From Meghimatium bilineatum (lineage: Eukaryota > Mollusca > Gastropoda > Stylommatophora > Philomycidae), in the NCBI GenBank assembly GCA_034231615.1, contig CM067322.1:104297767-104361766 (forward strand): a DNA stretch of 64,000 bases, in the 5' to 3' direction. Position numbers and translations under genes: made by a program. Shown piece by piece: positions 55,037 through 64,000 of this stretch. The notes under the pieces were generated by a model, which was not told the DNA's origin, ran no database searches, and worked only from the letters and a program-made list of their open reading frames with translations. The number at the start of each line of letters is the position of its first letter. Position 1 is the first letter of the stretch.

Positions 55037-57511
55037 CCTTCACCAAGCCTATATCAACCCCGGCCGTCAAAAAACGTAATGGCAGCCCGCGCTTTTGGCG
55101 GCCCGTCCCACCAAGCGAGAATATCGTGAGATTTACACGTACCACAGCCCGCTTAGTTAATGCACATAGCTAGGGACATGCGCAATCGAAACCGGAACAT
55201 CTCCACGTTCGCCCTGTCCATTTGAAAAAAATTCTGTGTACCAGCAAGACGCTGCAAACTGTAATTTTGTACCGACACCCAAACCTGCAATCATGGATGC
55301 AATTTATTTTGAATTCGTAATGGATGACGATTCCGATGAGGCAGAAACTGTGCCGCTTACCGATGCAGATATAGCTCCATTAGATAATGTGTGGTTAGAT
55401 AGAGATAATATTAGTGACACTGATTCTGTGGACAGCGTGGAAGAAGACATTTTGGAGGACCAGGTTGTTGAAAACTCAAGTGTCCCTTCGGGGTATAGCC
55501 ATGATTGGCTTAGAAATTTCGATGAAATTGTTGGACCTATAGGCCTAGCTGATAACCTTAGTGAGGTAGACATGTTTCGTCTGTTTTTTACAGATGATAT
55601 TCTTAACATGTTGGTAACTGAAACTAATCGGTATGCTAAGCAGGTTAGTGAATCGAAGGGACAGGATGCTGGCTATGCATCTCGTGTGAAGTTGTGGAAG
55701 GAAGTCACAGCTGATGAGATGACAGCCTTTGTTGCTTTGATCCTCTTGATGGGACTGACCAAACGTTCCTCCTATGAATTGTATTGGTTTAATGATGGTC
55801 TCATTGAGATGCCTGGGTTTAGGAATGTCATGAGTAGGAATAGGTTTTTAGCTATTCTTTCATTCCTGCACCTTGTAGACAAAACAACAGCTGTTGCACG
55901 AGGGCAACCTGGTCACAGCAAGGCGTTCAAGATACAAGGGTTTGTTGACAAACTTATTCCTCTGTTCCAACAATATTACGGCCTCTCCAAAGAAATCAGT
56001 ATCGATGAAAGCATGATTGCTTTCAAGGGTAGGACTAGTCTTATGCAGTACATGCCCAAGAAACCCTCAAAGTGGGGTATAAAGTCTTGGGCACTGGCTG
56101 ACTCGAAGACTAGTTATCTCTGGAACTAGAAGCTGTACCTTGGGAAGGAGGACATCTATGACAAAAAGAAGGGATTGGCTCACTGTGTTGTGAGTAATTT
56201 GTTGGTCACAATGCACAGTAAGGGCCATATTGTCTACATGGACAACTTCTTTTCCTCTCCAGCCCTTTTCAAGGAGCTTGCCGAGAACCAGATAGGCGCC
56301 TGCGGCACACTACAATTGAAAGGGGTCCCCCATGCGTTGAAGGATCTAAAACTCAAGGTTGGTGACCCACTTCGTACTGAAAGTGATGACAACATTCTCT
56401 ACCTGACATGGTACGACAAGAGGCAAGTAAATCTGATGACATCTGCACACGATGCGCAGGCCTTCAATAGGAAGGTCCGTTCCAAACGCCATGGTGGTAA
56501 TGTGAGGTATGTGGTAAAACCATGCGCAATACAGGCCTATACCCGTCATATGGGAGGCGTTGATCGTGTTGACAAGCAGCTAACATATTATATATTAGGC
56601 CACAGGTCCTGCAAGTGGTGGAAGAAAATTTTCTTTTACTTGTTGGAAGCTAAACATCCTGGCAGAGTCAAGGCGGAAAAATTTCGTTTGCAGATAATTC
56701 ATGGGATTCTTGAGGGTTGCTACTCTAGGCCTGCGTCTTCCAGTTCCGGAAGAAGAACAAGCCACCCACCATATCCCTGCTTCCATCGATACCACACATT
56801 GTTAAATTTCAAGACTGAGTGTTCATCTGAGCTGCACAGCAAGTAGGAGAACTGCACATCCAGTGGGTAAGTCATTTGTTTGTTGTTTTTATGTAATTTT
56901 AAAATATAAATTGTCTTCACATCTTGCGCAAACCTCGGGTAGGATACATTAAAAAAACAACCAATTACACACCCATTTGCAGTAATCAATTCTGCATTTA
57001 AATCTGTTGTAATTATTTTAAAAGCTCTAATAATAAAAATGGTACTGAGTTTTGCAAACACCCATGTCTTTTTTGCATGTTTTCTGTTTTTTCGAGAAAA
57101 TGTCTTTACCTCTTGCGCAAACCTCTGATAGGATACATTAAAAAAAAAACCAATTACACACACATTTGCAGTATTCAATTCTGCATTTAAATCTGTTGAA
57201 ATTATTTAAAAAGCTCTAATAACAAAAATGGTATTGAGTTTTCCAAAACCCATGTCTTGTTTTTATTGGTTTTTTTGAGAAAAAAGGTCTTCACCTCTTG
57301 CGCAAACCCAGGGTAGGTTACGTAAAAAAAAAAATACACATACATTTGTGGTATTAAATTCTGCATTTACATGCGGCAAAAATTTTTTGTTATCTCGAAT
57401 AACAAAAAAGTTATTGCGTTTCCGTAACACCAACCAGAAAAGATGAAAATTCTCAAAAAATAATCCGGTGGCAGAAGATGTTTTGTATTTTTTAATCCGG
57501 CTTGCTAAAGG
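55037..57511 (+). mobile_element. piggyBac transposon with TTAA target duplication
   Basis: TTAA at 55033-55036 and 57512-57515 flanks a 2,475-base element. The ends are inverted: CCTTCACCAAGCC on the left, and the right end reads CCTTTAGCAAGCC on the other strand (11 of 13 match). A transposase frame fills 55236-56846. The right arm (56900-57430) holds three tandem units of about 187 bases, each with a TTGCGCAA palindrome (56924, 57113, 57298). It lies within the intron before TFIIA exon 3, opposite to that gene. Confidence 0.95.
55236..56846 (+). pseudogene. piggyBac transposase (one in-frame stop)
   Basis: One frame of about 536 codons broken by a single TAG at 56127-56129 (SYLWN, stop, KLYLGKEDIYDKKKG). 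An acidic N-terminal region (MDDDSDEAETVPL) precedes the DDE/D transposase fold (DUF4772/PGBD type). The three catalytic Asp residues are visible in ISIDESMIAFKG, GHIVYMDNFFSS and MGGVDRVDKQL. The usual C-terminal cysteine-rich domain is not intact: only PCFHRYHT near the end is recognisable. MDAIYFEFVMDDD at about 55293 is an equally likely start. It is closest in type to PGBD4-like proteins. Confidence 0.93.
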
Positions 57512-57573
57512 TTAAGCTGTGCCAGACTAAATAATCAGCTAAATAATTGTGTGTAGAAATGTGTATATATATA

Positions 57574-57677
57574 CAGTGACACAATTGGATGTATTAGTAT
57601 AGCCTCAATGTTCAACAATAGTTGAATAGCAATGTCCTGTATCCAATGTCCTATAGAGAACATGTTTCAATTATTTA
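57574..57677 (+). repeat. Direct repeat, left copy, flanking a LINE
   Basis: About 104 bases, around 88% the same as 60989-61092, including CAATGTCCTATAGAGAA and TTCAACAATAGTTGAA. The pair brackets the family 2 LINE. Confidence 0.85.
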
Positions 57678-57684
57678 TATTTTT

Positions 57685-60600
57685 CTTTTGCTGCTTCGTT
57701 CGTTCACTTGAAACATGTCTATATCTGTAATTCTGTCTCCTGAATAAAACTCACTGTCTTTTGTAGTTCATACAGTGTCCCATAGAGCTTTGATTCCAGT
57801 GTTTTCCTCTGGCCAATATGTCTGCCTCAACGTTTCATACTCAGAACACTCTTGAAGTATATGTTTAGCACACTGTACTGCCTGTCCACATGCCCATGTT
57901 GTCAATCTTCAAATTTGTGTACATGTGACTGCAGAGTTGGTTGTGCCCCGTTCTGTTCACAATGTGATAGTCATCTTGGGTTGGTATTTGTGGCTTTCTT
58001 ATTTACTTGATTATCTGCTTTTTTCTGATGGTAGGTGATTGGTACATCTGGTTGGTCTTCGGCAGCACCTTCCTTAGCCAGTTGGTCTGCTTTTTCATTT
58101 CCTGGTATTCCACAGTAAGAGGGTATCGACTGCATGGTTACCCCATACTGGTAAGACAGTTTATTTAGTAATTTTTATTTTAAGTCATAGTTTTCTAGAC
58201 TGGAGAGCTTGAAGAACTGACCTTGCATCTGTCAGGAATACCACGGGCTGTGGGCCAGGGTTGGAGTTCAGCAGTTTTTCAGTTGCCATCCTAATTGCCA
58301 GAATTTCTGCACCATAATTATTGCTGAATTTCCCTGTTGGTGTTCTGATCATATCTCTAGGCCTATGTGGATATTCTATATATACACCTGCACCTCCATT
58401 CCTCACTGCATTCTGTGCTGACCCATCTGTGTATACTCTGACCCATATGTCTTGTGGATATTCATCCTCCAGCAAACTGAGGATGACTGTCCTTCACTGT
58501 TCTGTTTGACCTCACTTAGTATTCCTTTCACATGGGTCTGAATATATATTGGTATTCCATACCTTTCACTCCAAAGTGGTTTGTTCTGGTACAGATCTTA
58601 AGGGGCTGTCAAATTGTTGCTTTGTTCATGTTTTGCTTCCATGTCAGCTCATCATCAAAAGTAACTCTGAGCTGTGCGGGTTGTTTGTTTTCTTTCAAAA
58701 GTTTCCCATCTATCTTGATACCGGCTTTTTATTTTGGTGAGAGGGTAAAGAGTGTAGTGCTGCACTTATCTGTGTTAATGCCCATAAAGTTAAGGCATCA
58801 ATAGCTCTTTGTATTTGCTTAGTGGTGACTCTTGCATGTTTTTTCATGCACCAGATCGCCAGCATACATTGCCACTTTGATCCCGTGTGGTAGTTCGGAA
58901 ATTAGGTCATTGATGTAAACCAAGAAAAGTGTGGATGACAGGACTCCTCCCTAGAGGACTCCATGATGCAGTAGGACTTTCTTGCTCTTGTGACCATCCA
59001 TGTGTACCCTGGGTCTTCTATTATGTAGGCATGCTTTTACCCATTTGTACATTCTTAAGTTAACCCTGCTATTTCTTTAAGTCCTTTCCAAACCTTGTCA
59101 AATGCTTTCCTGAAGTCTATCCAAGCTGCTGGTACCAGTTTCATATCTTAGAAGGCATCCCCAATCTCTTGGGAGAGGTAAGTTGCCTGATCTTCTGTAG
59201 AGTAGCATTGTACTGAAGCCTGCTTGCTGCGATACCAATAGTAATGCAAATACCAGTAATGCGATACCAGAAGGTTTTCACTTTCAAGGTACTACTGCAT
59301 CCTAAGATTGATAATGTGTTCCATTGTTTTGCATAGACAGCTTGTGAGGCTGATGGGCCTGTAGTTAGAGACTGTGTTGCCATCTTTTCCTGATTTGAGG
59401 TGTGGTATCATTATTGCTTCTCTCCAATCCTGCGGAACATTACCTGTGATCCAGCTGATGTTGAAGATCTGAAGTAGCATTTGCTCTTGCTGCATCTCCC
59501 AGGTTTTTAATCATTCCATTGGACACTCCATCAGCTCCTGGTGACTTTTGCATTTTCAATTTGCATATTACATGCTCCAGTTCTTTCATTGTATTTGGTG
59601 TTTCATGATTTCAGGTATAGGTTCATCTTGTCCAATGTTTTGCTGGTTCTCTTGAACTTCCTGTTGTTTGTCTGGGCTAACTTTGACATTAATGTCTTCT
59701 GCAAAGTAATCTGGATGTTTACCAGTTAAAATGTTTCTAACTTTATAAAGTGTGATCCTTGTATTTCTGCCTGTACCTTCATCATTTAGTTGTTTTACCA
59801 GTTTCCATAATTTCCTAGTGTCTCTTTCAAGATTCAGCGATTCTGTTTTTCTTTCCAGTTGCTCTGTCTGGCTTGTAACTTGGTTCTTTGAAATTTAGCC
59901 TTTGTTTGCTATTTGTTGTGGTATTCTTGACTAGGTCTGTTATCTGCCTGCTGTCTTGATGTTTCTATCTCATTTTGCAGCTTCTCCAGTTCATCATTCC
60001 AATAGGGTTTGTAGTTTTAGTGTTCACTCCCCCTGGGTATGGTTTTACTAGCAGCATGTAGTATACATCTATTAAATTCACTCACTACTCTATTGATGTC
60101 TTTGTCCACATTTATGTCCTTAGCTAGAACACTGGTTACATGCTGGTGCATTTTCCAGTCTCCCCTTTTATAGTTCCACCTAGTGAGCGTGCTGCTGTCT
60201 GAAAAATTCATTGTGGATTTCTAAATATACTGGTCTGTGGTCACTACCCCCAAGCTGCTTTCCAATGACTCGTGTGATGTTTCATTTAAGGCCTGGTGAG
60301 TAGAATGCGATATCTAGTGTAGAGGTGGTGTGCCATGCTCTCGAGTAGAAGATTGGTGGGTCTGCTGGCTGGAGTATGAGCTTATTTTCATCCTGCCAAG
60401 TTCTTTACCTCTCTTGACCATGTGACCCAGCTCTGAGAGTGGCTGTTGAAGTCACGACACACCATAAGTCTTTCTTTTCTGGATTGTGTCTAGTGTCAAT
60501 GGGCTATCATTTGGGCAGTAGTAGTTCAGGAGATGGAAATCTGTACTGTCTATCTTTAGGCAGAGCATCTGGTATTCTGCCCCCTTCATATACACTTCCA

Positions 60601-60980
60601 GCTGACATGCACTGATATTGGTTTTTTTAAATGTCAGAAATCCACCCTTTTGTCTGTCCTTTCAGTCTGGTAGGTAACACTGGTATCATCTTATTTTAAA
60701 GGCTACATCACTGCTGATGGTGTGTTTCTTGAATAGAGAGGCTACATCACTGCTGATGGTGTGTTTCTTGAATAGAGAGGCTACATCACTGCTGATGGTG
60801 TGTTTCTTGAATAGAGAGGCTACATCACTGCTGATGGTGTGTTTCTTGAATAGAAAGGCTACATCACTGCTGATGGTGTGTTTCTTGAATAGAGAGGCTA
60901 AATCACTGCTGATGGTGTGTTTCTTGAATACAGCATACATTAACTTGTATTAATTAGTAGACTCTCAACTATCTATACTA
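57685..60980 (-). mobile_element. RNase H LINE family 2, long decayed copy
   Basis: On the minus strand, from 5' to 3': endonuclease remains (QETH region near 60690-60940, then GSDHRPVYLE-like text near 60240), RT motif region NYRPISLTSCLCKTMEHI (59292-59495), and an altered motif C reading MYAGDL (near 58860). The RNase H follows, with VRVYTDGSA, GAEILAIRMA and VFLTDARSVLQAL (58185-58475), then a C-terminal Cys/His tail and 3' end at about 57685. Many breaks are present. The Asp to Gly change in YADD would inactivate the RT. Its direct-repeat flanks are listed separately. Confidence 0.88.
60690..60942 (-). repeat. 37-bp minisatellite grown inside the LINE endonuclease region, about 7 copies
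   Basis: Units contain CTACATCACTGCTGATGGTG and TGTTTCTTGAATA. On the minus strand one unit encodes KKHTISSDVA, equivalent to the CIQETHL region of the APE domain in copy B. The array thus sits where that motif should occur once. Confidence 0.85.
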
Positions 60981-60988
60981 ATTGTAAC

Positions 60989-61092
60989 CAGTGATACGAT
61001 TGGATGTATTAGTATTGCCTCATTGTTCAACAATAGTTGAATTGTAAAGTCCTGTACCCAATGTCCTATAGAGAATATGTTTCAATTATTAA
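60989..61092 (+). repeat. Direct repeat, right copy, flanking a LINE
   Basis: Partner of 57574-57677. Confidence 0.85.
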
Positions 61093-61664
61093 TGAATGTC
61101 CTCGGTGCGTAGATCAATGCAACCGGCAACAGACCTGTGACTTTTTAAATCTGAGCTCAGTTTCGAAAGCTGAATGAAACTCTGCATAATATGAAAAAAT
61201 TGGAATGTATGCACTTCTTGTATTGTACGGAAAATCCCAGCATAATTTTGGACCAAAGGACATGAGTCCATGGACAGATTGAATCAGCAACCAAGTTATC
61301 GCTTGTAAAGTTGGATATGTTAAATTGCATATCAGAAAACACTTTTTATACTGTGACATTTAAAAGTAAAGTTAAATATAAAAATTATCATATTTCTTAA
61401 TAATGACAACTGTATTCTCCATCCATTTCTCTATACACTTTCTCCCATTTCTCAGTACAAATATAGACATTTTATGTGAACATTTAGCAGAGCTGCTCTT
61501 CTGCATGTTCTCAAACTCATGCAGATTAGTAAGATGTAATCTGGAAAAAGAAATATGCGGTGTCCTGCTTTACATATGAGCCTCAATATCTGCATTTATC
61601 TTCATTACGACTCCTGAATCACAGTGGCACTTCTATGGAATGGGACAGTCAACAATCATCTAAA
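61093..61664 (-). other. TFIIA intron, nothing recognised
   Basis: AT-rich unique sequence. Confidence 0.35.
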
Positions 61665-61668
61665 AAAA

Positions 61669-61985
61669 ACCTTAGTCACCTCTATTGACACTTATGACAG
61701 GTAACTTATATTCTTTGCTCCCCTTCTGGAATACGGAAACACTGGAGATATAACCATTATTTGCTTGTAGCAGGGCACTGGAGCCAAATCTCTGCAGCAT
61801 GAAGCCAGTCTTTGTTGTAATTACATCACAGGCCCACCGGATAATGTAGGCGAGCTCCAGCAACATGGTCTGGACTGCATCGGACACGTGGTAATCCACT
61901 GCATCATACTTCACTTCCAGCTGTCTCAATTCGTCTTGCCACTGGTTTCAAATGAGGTCCGACAAGAGTAAGGTCGACGCTTTGC
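61669..61985 (-). pseudogene. Unrecognised protein-like fragment
   Basis: A minus-strand frame with natural-looking composition reads NQWQDELRQLEVKYDAVDYH, then VSDAVQTMLLELAYIIRWA and continues for about 90 residues to VISVNRGD and a stop. No start or splice sites were convincing, and the upstream frame is soon closed. It could be an old retrocopy of a host mRNA or the end of an unknown element. I do not recognise the family. Confidence 0.35.
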
Positions 61986-62039
61986 ACAACTACTCCTCAC
62001 TTTAATCAAAATGCCCAGGGCAAGTCATTTTCACATCAC

Positions 62040-62600
62040 TGAAAATTTACAACTTGTCTCAGAAAAGTTATGAACATCAGATGTCAAGACAAGATTCCAG
62101 ATACAACTGTCCTTGACAGATCTAGTATCCCCAGCATTGACACAAGATTCGTTGGACAGGTCATTTGGTGCATATGCCAGATTATCGCCTGCCAAAGATA
62201 CTACTCTATGGTGAGCTGGAGAAGGGTAAACGATCTCAAAGTGGCCAAAAGAAGCTCTACAAGGACTCATTAAAGACCTCACTGAAAGCGTTTGAAATAG
62301 ACCAAGACACATGGGAAGAACTTGCACAAAATAGATCTACATGGTGCTCTACAGAAAAAAAGAGCACATCATCTTGTGAAAAGAGGAGAAATGCTGCAAC
62401 TCAACAGCGTAGAGTAGTTAGAAAGCCATGGATAGACCAAAATCAGCCTACAGTCGCCATTCCATGTCCGAACTGTCCAAGAAAATTTACAGCTCAAATA
62501 GGGCTCATTAGCCATCTACAAACTATTAAGAATGGTCATAATTCTAACTTAACTTTCAAAAAGTGGATGTACAAAAACTGGTCATCATCATTGTGATGGA
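62040..62600 (+). mobile_element. C2H2-tailed LINE, C-terminal fragment (copy 3)
   Basis: It starts at NIRCQDKIPDTTVLDRSSI, equivalent to NIHWWDKVPDYEVLEKSTSI in copy 1. After a frame break it continues as GELEKGKRSQSGQKKLYKDS, LKAFEIDQDTWEELAQNRST and the finger CPNCPRKFTAQIGLISHLQT. The 3' hairpin lies at 62586-62598. The first finger His (SHLQT) is present but the second is not in its usual place. Confidence 0.9.
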
Positions 62601-62762
62601 TGAACATACATACAATTACATCACATATCTGGCTGGATGTTGTGATGCACAAATGTCTTCATGACTTCTTGTTTACATGATGGATGCGCAACCAAAGATT
62701 CCAATAAACACAACAAAAACTTTGCAGCGAACGACTGAACAGAAAAACATGCAGATTCAAAC

Positions 62763-62864
62763 CTGTTTCAACTCCTGCAATATTTGCTCATCCACACCTT
62801 CATCCAGGAATGCCTCCTTGACATTGTTAATGACATCATCTACCACAGTGTGATATAACTTGGA
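62763..62864 (-). CDS. GTF2A1: TFIIA alpha/beta subunit, exon 2 (N-terminal helix bundle)
   Basis: First recognisable exon of the gene for the large subunit of general transcription factor IIA, which stabilises TBP on the TATA box in the nucleus. It has 102 bases, acceptor GATATTCCAG and donor CAG/GTTTGA, phase 0 at both ends. It reads SKLYHTVVDDVINNVKEAF then LDEGVDEQILQELKQ, matching human PKLYRSVIEDVINDVRDIF. This region forms the four-helix bundle with the gamma subunit. The short start-codon exon was not found between here and the window end. Eight exons run from here to 31831 and join in frame to 320 residues, against 376 in human. Confidence 0.93.
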
Positions 62865-62904
62865 CTGGAATATCCAGAAAACAAACATGATAAATGTAAA
62901 CGAT

Positions 62905-63055
62905 GTGTATTATTTATCCAAACTTACAAACTATTATTTATCCAAACTTAAACTATTATTTATCCAAACTTACAAACTATTATTTATCCAAACTTACAAA
63001 CTATTTTTTATCCAAACTTACAAACTATTTTTTATCCAAACTTACAAACTATTTT
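62905..63055 (+). repeat. 22-23-bp minisatellite, about 6 copies
   Basis: Units read TTATCCAAACTTACAAACTA followed by TTA or TTT, next to TFIIA exon 2 on its upstream side. Confidence 0.94.
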
Positions 63056-63414
63056 TTCCAGACTAAAATTATGAAACTAGATCAATCTATTTATTGTATC
63101 TATTCTTAGCATATATTTACACACTGCCAGCGTGCTTGACATGTCACAATGGTGATCTCCCTCAATTTTATAATGGTTTGTATTACCTTTTTGCACCCTT
63201 TATGATTTGTTTTTTGTGTGCATATTTTCATAAATTCTCATTCTACCGTCTACACGTAATAACTGTATGTTTTCAATAAGCTCAGGAATGTAAGATGGAT
63301 GGATAATCTATACACTGAATATGCTTGAAAAGTGTGACACTTTGCCCCCTGACTACCCAATGCAGCTTCTCTTTGCGAAAACAGAAATATAGTTTCTGCT
63401 GTATTTTATTATAT
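63056..63414 (-). other. Upstream TFIIA intron, nothing recognised
   Basis: AT-rich. The missing start-codon exon of TFIIA was looked for here and not identified. Confidence 0.35.
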
Positions 63415-63418
63415 TTAA

Positions 63419-64000
63419 CCTTTACGACTCTGCGGTCGCAATATTGCGCCTATGAGCACAGCTCCATTGTGCCTGCGGGCGCAATTCCGCTACATAGGAT
63501 ATTGCCCGATTCCCGAGTACGGAATTTCACGAAGTAATGATCCCGTGACGTATAAAACCCGCCAAACGAAGCTAGGAATACATCACAGTTTAAAGGAGAA
63601 TTTCCTTTACTCATTACGATTGCAAGCAGAGAGAAAGCCGGCTAGTTTTGTCAATGAATTTCTAGAGCGGCGTTTGCCATTTTTTTAGCCATATTTTACT
63701 ATCAAATTGAGTACCGCGTGGCATGTATGTTGTTATTTGATAAGAATGTTTGTGTAGTCGTTCAAAAACACAAAAATAATATGTATCAGGGGTGCCACGT
63801 GTGTGCATAGACAATAATTACGCTGCGTGTCGGGCTAGGCCTAGTGTTTACCGGAAAGACGTTATATGCGATTTATTCACGTTTTATTAGTTTTTTAGTT
63901 CATATTATATTAGTTTTGATATAAAACAATATATATACAATAAGTATAGGTATTTATGAGGATTTTATCAATGTTTCCACGCATTGCTCAAGTATTACGG
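63419..64000 (+). mobile_element. Candidate left end of a second piggyBac-like element
   Basis: TTAA at 63415-63418 is followed by CCTTTACGACTCT, which shares the pattern CCTTyACnAnnC with the ends of the element at 55037. Composition changes at this point: GC rises and a perfect palindrome CGCAATATTGCG lies at 63437-63448. No transposase is seen before the window ends. Confidence 0.4.

Overview
This is animal DNA, from an intron-rich and repeat-rich genome. The protein signatures and the mix of APE-type LINEs, RNase H LINEs and piggyBac suggest a lophotrochozoan, most likely a mollusc and perhaps a gastropod; that placement is inference. No prokaryotic, CRISPR or LTR-retrovirus signal was seen.

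Two host genes explain the conserved coding sequence and they are convergent. On the + strand, positions 302-17534 hold the 3' half of a type A leucine-rich-repeat GPCR (LGR1-like, glycoprotein hormone or GPA2/GPB5 thyrostimulin receptor family). It comprises three LRR exons, a hinge-proximal exon ending in HHCCAF, and a large last exon with the 7TM domain and an unusually long tail. On the - strand, positions 62864-31831 hold eight exons of the TFIIA alpha/beta large subunit (GTF2A1). Their phases join without error into 320 residues; only the first, start-codon exon is missing. The TFIIA gene is spread over more than 31 kb for under 1 kb of coding sequence.

Nearly everything else is repeat. 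By eye, about 18 kb (roughly 28%) is minisatellite, in some 35 arrays with units of 15-105 bp. The intergenic stretch 17535-31830 and the TFIIA introns are the densest parts. Several arrays appear to have grown out of functional sequence: the splice donor of a TFIIA exon (43790-44010), the 3' tail of a LINE (44296-44925), the endonuclease motif of another LINE (60690-60940), and the coding tail of the receptor itself (17325-17445).

Mobile elements are non-LTR retrotransposons and piggyBac. A C2H2-tailed APE/RT LINE family has a nearly whole copy at 10255-14170 (one ORF with a single in-frame stop), a truncated copy at 21765-23755, a C-terminal copy at 62040-62600 and a tail-only copy at 14635-14700. 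These share a 3'-terminal hairpin with compensatory base changes. Several RNase H LINE families lie at 5862-7770, 41790-43510, 44270-48460, 50440-51205, 51215-51550, 51560-52290 and 57685-60980. A piggyBac copy with TTAA target duplications and matching inverted ends sits at 55037-57511, inside a host minisatellite, and a second piggyBac-like end begins at 63419.
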